Below, piece after piece: positions 1-7,854 of a stretch of 64,000 nucleotides of DNA. The notes below the pieces were generated by a model. It was not told where the DNA came from and searched no databases. It was given only the letters and a program-made list of their open reading frames with translations. Origin of the DNA: Acinetobacter sp. C32I (lineage in GTDB: Bacteria > Pseudomonadota > Gammaproteobacteria > Pseudomonadales > Moraxellaceae). Numbering within the stretch: the stretch's first letter is position 1; every line of letters begins with the position of its first letter. The stretch covers positions 1,302,001 to 1,366,000 of the forward strand of contig NZ_CP098480.1 of assembly GCF_023702715.1 (NCBI RefSeq), read 5' to 3'. The position numbers and the translations under genes were made by a program.

Positions 1-131
1 TTCATTATTCGCTTGTTATCTATTTAAACATCCCTGTATACATGCGTATGTAACTCAAATGTGTTTCGTCACTAACAAAAAATCCATGGGCTTAGCCATT
101 GATTTTTAAATCATCAGTCAAACATCACTGC

Positions 132-683
132 TTAATACAAACCATGTTCGGCCTTAAAGCGTTCTAGATCTCTGACAGCCTGCTGATAACGTGACTGTAC
201 CCAACTACTATTGATACGTAGATCATATAAACGTTTTTGATAATCATCCCGAACTTTGCTTGAAAGATCTTTCCGTTCCAGCTCTTTCAAATAACGGTTC
301 ATATCATTTTGAGAGCGATTAAACTCTGAATCTGCTTGATAATACTCATAGGCGACTTGATAGTAGCTGCGCAAGGATTCACGTTTTTCGATTGGACAAA
401 CACGAATATCGCCACGACCTTCGAGCGCTTCACTAAAAATAATTTCTGGTCGGCAATAATAGCCTAGACCTTTTTGATAGCCTTGTTCATATAGCTTTTG
501 ATTGGGCACAATATTGGCTTTTTGACAGGAAGAATAATATTTGTCTAAACGGGATTCATGCCCATCGGAGCCATCTCTTTCGCCCACATTAAACCAATTT
601 GCTGTTTTGCATTGCTCGACACTCATGGCCGCACAACCCGAAAGTAAAACCGTTAAAGTCGATAAAATTAAAATAAGCTTCAT
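132..683 (-). CDS. DUF2799-type lipoprotein
   Basis: Small envelope lipoprotein of unknown role. The N-terminus is a type II signal peptide ending in a lipobox (LLSGC, Cys17), followed by the pattern typical of the DUF2799 family: CKTANWFNVGERDG, then the Gly-rich YEQGYQKGLGYYC. The C-terminal half (about residues 100-183) is charged and predicted helical, possibly coiled coil. An AGGAAG ribosome binding site lies just upstream of the ATG. It is monocistronic, ending 40 bp before folK would begin on the same strand if read through. Family assignment is by recognised motif pattern only; no function is claimed. Confidence 0.8.
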   Translation of the reverse strand: MKLILILSTLTVLLSGCAAMSVEQCKTANWFNVGERDGSDGHESRLDKYYSSCQKANIVPNQKLYEQGYQKGLGYYCRPEIIFSEALEGRGDIRVCPIEKRESLRSYYQVAYEYYQADSEFNRSQNDMNRYLKELERKDLSSKVRDDYQKRLYDLRINSSWVQSRYQQAVRDLERFKAEHGLY

Positions 684-723
684 AAAAAACTTCCTATTAT
701 TATAGTGTTACTTTATCAAAGCA

Positions 724-1158
724 TTACATTGTAATGACAGGATAATGCATGCTTTGAAGATAGGCTAAATCTGCATGCTGCCATAAATCATATAAAGGAA
801 TTTTTACATCCAAAGCCAATGGTAACTTTTTTGGATTAAATTGCATATGATCTAAAGTTTCACCCCACGCAATCACATCAATATCCAAACTAATATAATG
901 TGACGGGCGAACTCGACCAGACTCCATTTCTAATTGTTTAAGGATTTCTGTCACTTCATCGACACAAAGCCGACTCTTTAATAGGCAGGCAGAATTCCAA
1001 TAATCAGCCCCGATCCCGTCTCGACATGGAATTTCATAAATCGGAGAAAATTCCACTGTGCCCAAACTTGCGAGCTGCTCATAGGCAAAAGTGAAATTTT
1101 GTTGCTGCTGGACATTACTCGCCAGTGCGAGCGCAAAAATTGTTTCTGTTGCGTTCAA
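724..1158 (-). CDS. folK: 2-amino-4-hydroxy-6-hydroxymethyldihydropteridine pyrophosphokinase
   Basis: Transfers pyrophosphate from ATP to 6-hydroxymethyl-7,8-dihydropterin in cytoplasmic folate synthesis. The protein is 144 aa, a little short for the family. The HPPK core is seen as an N-terminal ALASN strand-turn, a YW.SACLLKS segment and the acidic LDIDVIAWG motif near residue 95, matching the DLDI metal site of the family. The start appears to be a TTG at 1158 preceded by AGGA at seven bases. The gene overlaps the end of folB by 44 bp, so the pair is translationally coupled. Sequence is divergent from the enterobacterial enzyme, but adjacency to folB supports the call. Confidence 0.85.
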   Translation of the reverse strand: MNATETIFALALASNVQQQQNFTFAYEQLASLGTVEFSPIYEIPCRDGIGADYWNSACLLKSRLCVDEVTEILKQLEMESGRVRPSHYISLDIDVIAWGETLDHMQFNPKKLPLALDVKIPLYDLWQHADLAYLQSMHYPVITM

Positions 1159-1495
1159 GGCGAATTCCTACTGCATTGGCTTGTGCAATGATGGCGGGTT
1201 TGCGAATAGTGATACTGATCGATTCGATCGAAGGAAATGTCGTAAATAGACATTCGAGTACCAATTGTGCAGCGTGCTCAATTAGTTTCGGTTTCGCCTC
1301 TTGTATAACTTGGGCTGCAAGCTCACAAAGCTGCGCATAGTTGAGCGTATCTTCTAGCTCATCCGAATGGGCAGCGTGTGATAGATCATTATGAATGGTG
1401 AGATCTAGCATTAAAGGTTGAATAATCTGGCGTTCCCAATTGAAACAGCCAACCACAGTATCAACCTTCAACCCTTCAATTATAATGGCATCCAT
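1115..1495 (-). CDS. folB: dihydroneopterin aldolase
   Basis: Cleaves 7,8-dihydroneopterin to 6-hydroxymethyl-dihydropterin and glycolaldehyde, the step before FolK. At 126 aa it has the usual length. Family marks are the N-terminal I.IEGLKVDTVVGCFNWER, the DTLNYAQL segment (substrate-contact Tyr) and the IEHAAQLVLE segment with the conserved Glu-His region and a following SITIRKP strand. The gene leads the folB-folK pair and its 3' end lies inside folK. The ATG at 1495 is the natural start because homologs begin with a similar short Met-x-x-I-x-I-x-G-L. Confidence 0.92.
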   Translation of the reverse strand: MDAIIIEGLKVDTVVGCFNWERQIIQPLMLDLTIHNDLSHAAHSDELEDTLNYAQLCELAAQVIQEAKPKLIEHAAQLVLECLFTTFPSIESISITIRKPAIIAQANAVGIRLERNRNNFCARTGE

Positions 1496-1521
1496 AATGA
1501 CCTAATGAACCGATAAATAAA

Positions 1522-2820
1522 TTAATGCTTTAAAAACGAAGCAGGTTCAATATTGTGAACCATTTTTAAACGTTGGTCAGCATAAATATCGGTATATGGT
1601 GCGAGAACACGCATGAAACGATCAAAATATAGCATTTGCTTGAATAACAAGGCGAAGTCACGCGGAAATTTGATCCCATGACGCTCACCTACAGCCACCA
1701 TATCCATCATGATGTCATTCAAATCTGCTGGATTGGAACTGAGAATTTCTTGTGGATCTGCCAATAACACACCACTAAATAAACGCTCTAAATCATCAGC
1801 CAAGACTTGAGTATCAATTTTCTGATGAGTCATGCCCATTTTCAGCATATTTTCAGCCATTGCGTTGTAATTGGTATGCTGTAAAGCATCCATAAACGCC
1901 ATACATGCTGTCCACACCTCAGGGTTTAGTTGCCCAACAATACCGAAATCAATAAACCCAATACGACCATCTTCAAGCAGCATCAGATTGCCTGCATGTA
2001 AATCCGCATGGAAACTCTTACATAGCATTAAACTGCCAAACCAAGTATTCATGGCCGTAATCAAGACTTGCGTCGGGTCTTTGGCGTATTGTTTCACCAC
2101 ATCAAAGTCAGTCAATGACACACCATATAAACGCTGCATAGTGAGCACACGACGAGTCGAAAACTGGTGATAAACTTTTGGTGCAGTTGCCGCTTGGTTA
2201 CCTGACACATTCAAGTACTGAATGAAGTCATCTAGGTTCTGAGCCTCTTCAATAAAATCGACTTCACGGACCATACGTGTTTTGATCTCATCTACGATTT
2301 CAGAAAGCGATGCAAACTTGATTTTTGGCACAGCTTTTTCTAAAAGCTTTGTCGCCCAATGCACTACATTTAAGTCAGTATATAAAATGGTTTCGACACC
2401 CGGTTTCTGAACTTTTAATACCACATCTTCACCCGTGACTAGTCGAGCGGCATGGACTTGTGCAATTGAGGCTGAAGCCAAAGGTTTTTCATCAATAAAA
2501 CTGAAAATTTCATTGAGATTGCGGCCTTCGAACTCTTCTGCCAATACTTTTTGAATATAGCTAAATGGTAAGGTCGGGGTTTGATCTAAACAGCCTTGAA
2601 ATTCCTGAACATATTCGCGGGGGAATAAAGACGGCGTACTGGCAATAAATTGCCCCAGTTTGATATAAGTCGAACCAAGCGACTCAAAGGTCTCACGCAT
2701 AAGTTTGGCGTTGCTTGGTTTTTCAGTTGCATATTTCACACCTGCTTGTGCTGCAACCACCACTGTTTCACCAATACGTGCAACAGATCGTAATCCATCG
2801 AATAAAATATTTCTTTTCAT
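1522..2820 (-). CDS. ABC1/UbiB atypical kinase family protein
   Basis: Member of the ABC1/ADCK/UbiB protein-kinase-like family, linked to ubiquinone synthesis or lipid homeostasis; no C-terminal UbiB-type transmembrane pair is evident, so it may be an AarF-like paralogue rather than UbiB itself. Visible motifs: the family KxGQ element (YIKLGQFIASTPSLFP, about residue 52), the Ala-rich nucleotide loop ASASIAQVHAA (about 116), the VVLKVQKPG lysine strand, FHADLHAGNLML (catalytic loop) and IGFIDFGIVG (DFG-like metal site, about 289). At 432 aa it is shorter than UbiB. It sits alone between folB and moeB on the same strand. Confidence 0.85.
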   Translation of the reverse strand: MKRNILFDGLRSVARIGETVVVAAQAGVKYATEKPSNAKLMRETFESLGSTYIKLGQFIASTPSLFPREYVQEFQGCLDQTPTLPFSYIQKVLAEEFEGRNLNEIFSFIDEKPLASASIAQVHAARLVTGEDVVLKVQKPGVETILYTDLNVVHWATKLLEKAVPKIKFASLSEIVDEIKTRMVREVDFIEEAQNLDDFIQYLNVSGNQAATAPKVYHQFSTRRVLTMQRLYGVSLTDFDVVKQYAKDPTQVLITAMNTWFGSLMLCKSFHADLHAGNLMLLEDGRIGFIDFGIVGQLNPEVWTACMAFMDALQHTNYNAMAENMLKMGMTHQKIDTQVLADDLERLFSGVLLADPQEILSSNPADLNDIMMDMVAVGERHGIKFPRDFALLFKQMLYFDRFMRVLAPYTDIYADQRLKMVHNIEPASFLKH

Positions 2821-2876
2821 AATCTTTCTTGCCTCACAGATGGCATTAGTTTAGCAAATTTTGCTCAATTTACCGA

Positions 2877-3734
2877 TCAAGTTGCCTGACAAACTGGACA
2901 ATTTACATCTTTTTCAAATTTAAGAATGCGTTGCGATAGATTTAAGCCATTCCAAAGCAATAATTTTTGCTTCAATGGCGTCAGACCAAGCCCTAAAAAC
3001 AACAAAGTGTGATGTGCTTGTAATGACGCTATCATTATAGGTGTGGTTGCCAATACGCCAGACTCTGCACAGCGTAGACCTTCATTGGCATGCTCTTCTT
3101 TTGGAAAGAGGCATTCATAACAGGCTGAATCAGCATCCACCATAAACATCTGCCCCTCAAAACCAATCGCTGACGCACTGATGAGTGGGACTTGATGCTT
3201 TTTACATACTGTATTGACCAGATAACGGGTGGTAAAATTATCGCAACCATCTAAGACTACATCTTGATGCTGTACGAGTTCATCAGCATTCGTTTCATCG
3301 AATCGTATATTTTGATAGCTGACCTGTATATGCGGATTAATGTCTTGTAGATGTTTAGCCAATATTTCGGCTTTGTACCGACCTAAATCATTTGCTGTAA
3401 ATGCGATTTGTCTTTGTAGATTACTTATTTCAATGGTATCGGCATCGACAATGGTAATCTTGCCCACACCTGCGCGTGCCAATAGCTCGGCACTGGTGCA
3501 ACCTATCCCACCTGCTCCGATAATCAGCACATTCGCGAGTTTGAGTTTTTCTTGTGCTTCGATATCCCAACCATCTAATAAAATCTGACGACTATAGAGA
3601 TGCATTTCCTCATTGCTTAGCTCAAATTCGTTTTCTAAATGATCTGACACGTGGCTTGCTTCTTTATCATCAAGGGTAATGCTGATTTTAAGTCGATGTC
3701 GGATTTGAGGAAAGTAATAAATTGGAACGAACAT
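2877..3734 (-). CDS. moeB: MoeB/ThiF-family adenylyltransferase
   Basis: E1-like enzyme that adenylates the C-terminal glycine of a sulfur-carrier protein such as MoaD for molybdopterin synthesis. The Rossmann nucleotide loop VLIIGAGGIGCTSAELLARAG lies at about residues 88-108, the Asp of IVDADTIEISNLQRQ follows, and zinc-binding cysteine pairs are visible as CYECLF and CPVC near the end. No rhodanese domain is present. The first 45 residues before MHLYSRQILLDGW are unlike the family; a GTG at 3650 is an alternative start. MoeB versus ThiF or HesA cannot be settled without neighbours from the pathway, none of which is adjacent. Confidence 0.82.
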   Translation of the reverse strand: MFVPIYYFPQIRHRLKISITLDDKEASHVSDHLENEFELSNEEMHLYSRQILLDGWDIEAQEKLKLANVLIIGAGGIGCTSAELLARAGVGKITIVDADTIEISNLQRQIAFTANDLGRYKAEILAKHLQDINPHIQVSYQNIRFDETNADELVQHQDVVLDGCDNFTTRYLVNTVCKKHQVPLISASAIGFEGQMFMVDADSACYECLFPKEEHANEGLRCAESGVLATTPIMIASLQAHHTLLFLGLGLTPLKQKLLLWNGLNLSQRILKFEKDVNCPVCQAT

Positions 3735-3896
3735 TGTTTTCTTTTGACAAAAAGCTATTTTTACCCCAATATTTTCCTTACTCTTTAACAGCTTAATAAA
3801 ATCAATAAGTTACTATATCAGTTAAAAACTTTGGGTATTTCTGCCTTTTTGTATATAACTTGATGTTTTAGCTTATATTATTTTCATTATTTTATA
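3735..3896 (+). promoter_or_regulatory. CRISPR leader with IHF-like site
   Basis: AT-rich non-coding stretch immediately before the first CRISPR repeat, on the side opposite the degenerate repeat, so it is the expected leader. At 3800-3812 it contains AATCAATAAGTTA, a full match to the IHF consensus WATCAANNNNTTR, about 85 bp before the first repeat. IHF bending of the leader is established for spacer acquisition in several type I systems. It also contains the moeB start region on the other strand. Confidence 0.6.
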
Positions 3897-4945
3897 GTTC
3901 ATGACGGCATACGTCATTTAGAAACATGAAATTAAACAAGCCAATCTTGCCAAACAGTTCATGACGGCATACGTCATTTAGAAAAAAGAATATTTTTGTG
4001 AAGAACACAATTCTCAGTTCATGACGGCATACGTCATTTAGAAATCACAAAAGTGAGGTTTATTGTTATGGGCTGGGTTCATGACGGCATACGTCATTTA
4101 GAAAAACCGATACCATCGGCTAAAACCAAAGACTTTGTTCATGACGGCATACGTCATTTAGAAATTATTGCATGGATCCATGCGCACCAAATCACAGTTC
4201 ATGACGGCATACGTCATTTAGAAATTTGAAGCCTGATATTGCACATCACCACCACCGTTCATGACGGCATACGTCATTTAGAAATTGATATCCACGACCA
4301 TTGAAAGTCGATCAATGTTCATGACGGCATACGTCATTTAGAAACATTGCTCCATCAATACGGGCAAATGGGAAATGTTCATGACGGCATACGTCATTTA
4401 GAAATTTTCCTGTTCCGCTTTCTTCGCCTGCTCTTGGTTCATGACGGCATACGTCATTTAGAAAAACAACTCCAATACTTTCAACTGCTAAAAAGAGTTC
4501 ATGACGGCATACGTCATTTAGAAATCCGCATTGAGTGGTCAGCAAGACTTGCTTGGGTTCATGACGGCATACGTCATTTAGAAATTTACGTGGTGTATTT
4601 GATTGTGCAATGGGGAGTTCATGACGGCATACGTCATTTAGAAAGGAACATCACGACATAACAAATAACCCTCGGGGTTCATGACGGCATACGTCATTTA
4701 GAAATCATTAATTTCATCGTCAGTGATGTGAGAGAAAGTTCATGACGGCATACGTCATTTAGAAAAGAAACCAGAACCACTGATACCTTTGTTGTAAGTT
4801 CATGACGGCATACGTCATTTAGAAAGTTGTGATAAATCCTCTCCTGTAATCTGCTGCGTTCATGACGGCATACGTCATTTAGAAATGAGGAAAGTGTATG
4901 GCTACCAACAGCTTAGAGTTCATGACGGCATACGTCACATGAATT
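3897..4945 (+). CRISPR. type I-F-like CRISPR array, 18 repeats / 17 spacers
   Basis: Seventeen identical 28-bp repeats (beginning GTTCATGACG, ending TTTAGAAA) and one degenerate terminal repeat at 4918. The inner part, ATGACG-GCATA-CGTCAT, forms a 6-bp hairpin, and length, 3' AGAAA end and hairpin fit the I-F repeat class processed by Cas6f/Csy4. Repeats start every 60 bp from 3897 to 4677, then at 4738, 4798, 4858 and 4918. Sixteen spacers are 32 nt; the one at 4705-4737 is 33 nt. The last repeat keeps its first 20 bases and then diverges, so transcription runs left to right with the newest spacers at 3925. No cas gene lies within the window on either side. Confidence 0.97.
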
Positions 4946-5387
4946 AATGTTCTAATTGAAAATAAGATTTAAACTGAAAACCACTATGTATCAAAGCATT
5001 TAAAGAAATAGGAAATCTAACTCTGGCAGTTTGTAATACTTGAAGAACCCATGTTTTTTCCGCTAAAAATTCAAATAAGATTTTATCATCACATATCCTA
5101 GGGCCAGTAAAGATATCTGTCTGATAAGCCAACCCTATCCATAATGACTCCAACAATATATTTCTATCTAGATCGACTAACGCCAAAGTTAAAGTTTCCT
5201 CAAAGATACAATCATGGGTAAGGAAAAGAAGATAGCAGTGAGAATATACACAGACCACACCTTCTAACACTTTACCCTCAACCATAACCCCTGTCTTTTT
5301 TCCCCTAACCATGACTTCAGAATGAGGCAAACTCTTATCTGTCATATCTTGGATCAATTCTAAACCGATATAATCAGCCACATGCAT
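4944..5387 (-). CDS. hypothetical protein abutting the CRISPR array
   Basis: Unrecognised protein of about 147 aa. No signal peptide; one moderately hydrophobic stretch (VVCVYSHCYLLFLT, about residues 46-60) that is too short and polar to be a certain membrane segment. The stop codon (4944-4946) overlaps the end of the degenerate CRISPR repeat, so gene and array are physically abutted tail to tail. A TTG at 5393 is an alternative start; the ATG at 5387 is preceded by AGG further up. Base composition is AT-rich like its surroundings. It could be a chance survivor or an array-associated gene; nothing in it resembles a Cas or Acr family that I know. Confidence 0.6.
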   Translation of the reverse strand: MHVADYIGLELIQDMTDKSLPHSEVMVRGKKTGVMVEGKVLEGVVCVYSHCYLLFLTHDCIFEETLTLALVDLDRNILLESLWIGLAYQTDIFTGPRICDDKILFEFLAEKTWVLQVLQTARVRFPISLNALIHSGFQFKSYFQLEH

Positions 5388-5444
5388 ATTCAACTTTGCC
5401 TAATAAAATGATTACCGATTATATTTCCATCTATTACTTTGACT

Positions 5445-6479
5445 CTACTTCCGATCATGCATCATTTCATATGACTGCGCTCTTAATAAATCTTCTTTCG
5501 TTCCAAAGGATTGATTACGTAACTGATTAATCGACTGTTGTTTACTGGCATCACTTGCATCACTTTTTAAAATTTGGTCACGTTCAGCCAAATATCCATT
5601 CACCTGCGTTTGCCATCCTGCTTCTTCTTGATCAACCTTTTCCAAACGATCTGCCGCTTCAGGCCCTAATAAGCTTTCACGCATATTGCGCAGCTCTTGT
5701 GCAGAACCACCCTTTTCCCGCACCTCTTGAGTCAGCTGCTGCAATTCGGCAAATTGCATCGAAACCCGAACGCCATCAGCCAAAGTTGTTGGAAGTTGAT
5801 CAATCAATTTCGCCAACTCAGCCGCCTTTTGCTGAGCGCTCAGGGTTTTATTGGCATGGATACGCATTTGATCAATATTAAACTGGTTCAAATTACGTTC
5901 ATTGCCAAATAAGGCATTGATCTCAGCCGCATTAAAAAATTGCTGTTGTACTTTGTACATCTGCTCAATTACTTTTTGATAACCATCAATATCACCCGTT
6001 TTAAAATTGCCCGTCGGTTTTATATTTTTTAAGGCGTGGGTATAGGCGACATATTGATCCAGCAGATAACTGGCATAACTTGAAGCCGTGTCAGGTAAAG
6101 TCGCACTGAGATACTGTCGAATATCTGCAATCAGTTCCGTTTCAGTTTTTTCACCTAAACTAGAAAAGAAATAATCAAAACAACTACGAATTCCAACGGT
6201 TAAAATCAATTTACTATTGGCATCAACCTGAATCGGACAGTCAATTTCAGTGCCTCGCAATGAAGATGCCAATTCAGGCATTTTGCCTTTTTGATTATTT
6301 TGCGAACCTGCCTCTAAGCCATTTTCGGAGACCTGTGATTGAGCCTGCAGATTTGGCGCTTGCTGGCTATTTTGAGCATCGGGTTTAAATATCCAATAGA
6401 TTAAAGCCAACAAGAGCAATAAACATGCGATTAAAACTATACTAATGGTTTTATTATTCAAAAATTTACCGTTCATCAT
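5445..6479 (-). CDS. lifO: lipase-specific foldase (lipase chaperone)
   Basis: Inner-membrane-anchored steric chaperone that folds the secreted lipase in the periplasm before type II export. An N-terminal membrane anchor spans about residues 11-30, followed by a Gln/Ser-rich linker and the helical foldase domain. The diagnostic Lif motif RxxFDY(F/L)xS is present as RSCFDYFFSSLGE near residue 98. Length (344 aa) matches the family. It lies 80 bp downstream of the lipase gene on the same strand, the usual order in Acinetobacter and Pseudomonas, with a strong hairpin between the two genes. Confidence 0.95.
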   Translation of the reverse strand: MMNGKFLNNKTISIVLIACLLLLLALIYWIFKPDAQNSQQAPNLQAQSQVSENGLEAGSQNNQKGKMPELASSLRGTEIDCPIQVDANSKLILTVGIRSCFDYFFSSLGEKTETELIADIRQYLSATLPDTASSYASYLLDQYVAYTHALKNIKPTGNFKTGDIDGYQKVIEQMYKVQQQFFNAAEINALFGNERNLNQFNIDQMRIHANKTLSAQQKAAELAKLIDQLPTTLADGVRVSMQFAELQQLTQEVREKGGSAQELRNMRESLLGPEAADRLEKVDQEEAGWQTQVNGYLAERDQILKSDASDASKQQSINQLRNQSFGTKEDLLRAQSYEMMHDRK

Positions 6480-6522
6480 CCCTTGCTCTATTTATCATTC
6501 TTTCTTTGTTTGAACCGTTAAA

Positions 6523-6552
6523 ACCAAAGGAGCAACGGATTGCTCCTTTGGT
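6523..6552 (-). terminator. intercistronic hairpin between lipase and foldase genes
   Basis: Perfect 13-bp inverted repeat (ACCAAAGGAGCAA / TTGCTCCTTTGGT) with a 4-nt loop, directly after the lipase stop codon. On the minus strand it is followed by only four T residues, so it would be a partial terminator or an mRNA-stabilising hairpin, allowing more lipase than foldase to be made. Confidence 0.7.
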
Positions 6553-6559
6553 AAATGAA

Positions 6560-7576
6560 TTATAAACCTTGATTTTTTAAGCGATTTGCTTGAGTACGAT
6601 AAGGTGTTACTGGGTTCTGTAAGAATCCAACCAAACCGAGAATCTGATTCACTTCATCCAAATGGTTAAATGCATAATTGTCACGAATCACGGTGCCCAA
6701 ATGACTCGAACAACGTGGCACCAAGCCATCATTTTCACCAGAAATCAGTAAAGAAGTTGCTGTTAATGCATAATCCATTGGATCTAAAGCATTGGTAAAT
6801 GGACTGGTTCCACTCCATGAATAATAACGTACACCATTGACCAGTTCTGTTCCTGAACCACAAGCTGTGGTTGGTACACCTGCTGGAAAACGTTGGTTAA
6901 AGTTTGCTGAACCGCTAGTGGTTAATGAATTTAAGCCCGCCAGTGCATCTTGATCATAATAATGTCCTGAACCAATCCCCACCAACGAGAAGAAGGCATT
7001 TACGCCTGCAGCAATAATCGGTGCAAGTGCTGGTCCCACAGGAGACTTAACCACTGAGTCAACCACATCTGCAACATCTGAACCTTTGGTAGGACCACCC
7101 ACTGCTGTGACTGAAGCAACTTTGTTAGGCAACAAACTGGCGACATAACGAACCGATTGAGAGCCATGACTATGACCAATTAAGTTAATTTTCTCCGCAC
7201 CTGTAATTGCTAATACTTGCTTCGCCTGTAGCAACAATTGCTCGCCGCGTACTTCCGATGAATTAAAAGAAGCTTGCTGTGCAACGAATACATTCGCACC
7301 ATTACCCACCAAGTCCTCGGTAATGCCATTCCAATATTGCAAAGGACCAACAGCAGAGAAGCCTGCCATCCCGTGCGCAAGTAGAATCGGATACTTGGTT
7401 TTTGCATAGCTTGATGTAACACTGGTGCTACCGCCGACTGAACAAGAGTTCACATTACAGTTTTGCCATGATGCCTTTGGTGCAAAAAAATCGAACAAAC
7501 CTGCATGTACCACAGATCCGCTGCTCACCACCATGCCTGCCATCAGCGCCATGACATTTAAATATTTTTTCTTCAC
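6560..7576 (-). CDS. lipA: secreted triacylglycerol lipase (family I)
   Basis: Extracellular serine lipase hydrolysing long-chain triacylglycerols. A Sec signal peptide (about residues 1-25, ending VVHAG) is followed by the oxyanion-hole strand KYPILLAHGMAGF (about 61-73), the nucleophile elbow GHSHG (Ser136), an Asp in the ISGENDGLVP segment and the catalytic His in NHLDEVNQ. Cysteines at about 239 and 289 suit the disulfide of subfamily I.1/I.2 enzymes. Such lipases need the cognate foldase, encoded directly downstream. The upstream 280 bp hold a 21-bp-spaced direct repeat and a divergent AraC-family gene, suggesting specific control. The name lipA here is the lipase, not lipoyl synthase. 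Confidence 0.95.
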   Translation of the reverse strand: MKKKYLNVMALMAGMVVSSGSVVHAGLFDFFAPKASWQNCNVNSCSVGGSTSVTSSYAKTKYPILLAHGMAGFSAVGPLQYWNGITEDLVGNGANVFVAQQASFNSSEVRGEQLLLQAKQVLAITGAEKINLIGHSHGSQSVRYVASLLPNKVASVTAVGGPTKGSDVADVVDSVVKSPVGPALAPIIAAGVNAFFSLVGIGSGHYYDQDALAGLNSLTTSGSANFNQRFPAGVPTTACGSGTELVNGVRYYSWSGTSPFTNALDPMDYALTATSLLISGENDGLVPRCSSHLGTVIRDNYAFNHLDEVNQILGLVGFLQNPVTPYRTQANRLKNQGL

Positions 7577-7716
7577 GTTTTGCTCCTAGCATTTTTCATT
7601 TTTATTACAACGATTTAGTCTTTTTCTTCGTATCTGGAATCATTCCGAGCATACAAACGACTGGCAAAAATTATACTCCTTCGAAATATTGTGTGATTTT
7701 TAGACTAAAACAAACT

Positions 7717-7750
7717 GTGCCAAAATCATAACAATTCGTGCCAAAATTAT
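7717..7750. promoter_or_regulatory. direct repeat at 21-bp spacing, putative AraC-family operator
   Basis: GTGCCAAAATCAT at 7717-7729 and GTGCCAAAATTAT at 7738-7750 are 12/13 identical with starts 21 bp apart. Two-turn direct repeats are the usual target of AraC/XylS proteins. The element lies between the lipase gene and the divergent AraC-type gene, which is the obvious candidate binder. Confidence 0.65.
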
Positions 7751-7854
7751 GCTGGATTGAAAAAATTCCGATGAATGCACATTTTCAAATCCATCACTCT
7801 GCTTTAATTTCGGAATGAATTGGATCCGCTTTAACATGGAATTTACTTCGCACT

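Noticed and set aside
4312-4661. Repetitive open frames on both strands with FLNDVCRHE or VHDGIRHLE repeats
   Set aside because: They are translations of the CRISPR repeats plus spacers; the 60-bp period is divisible by three, which keeps frames open.
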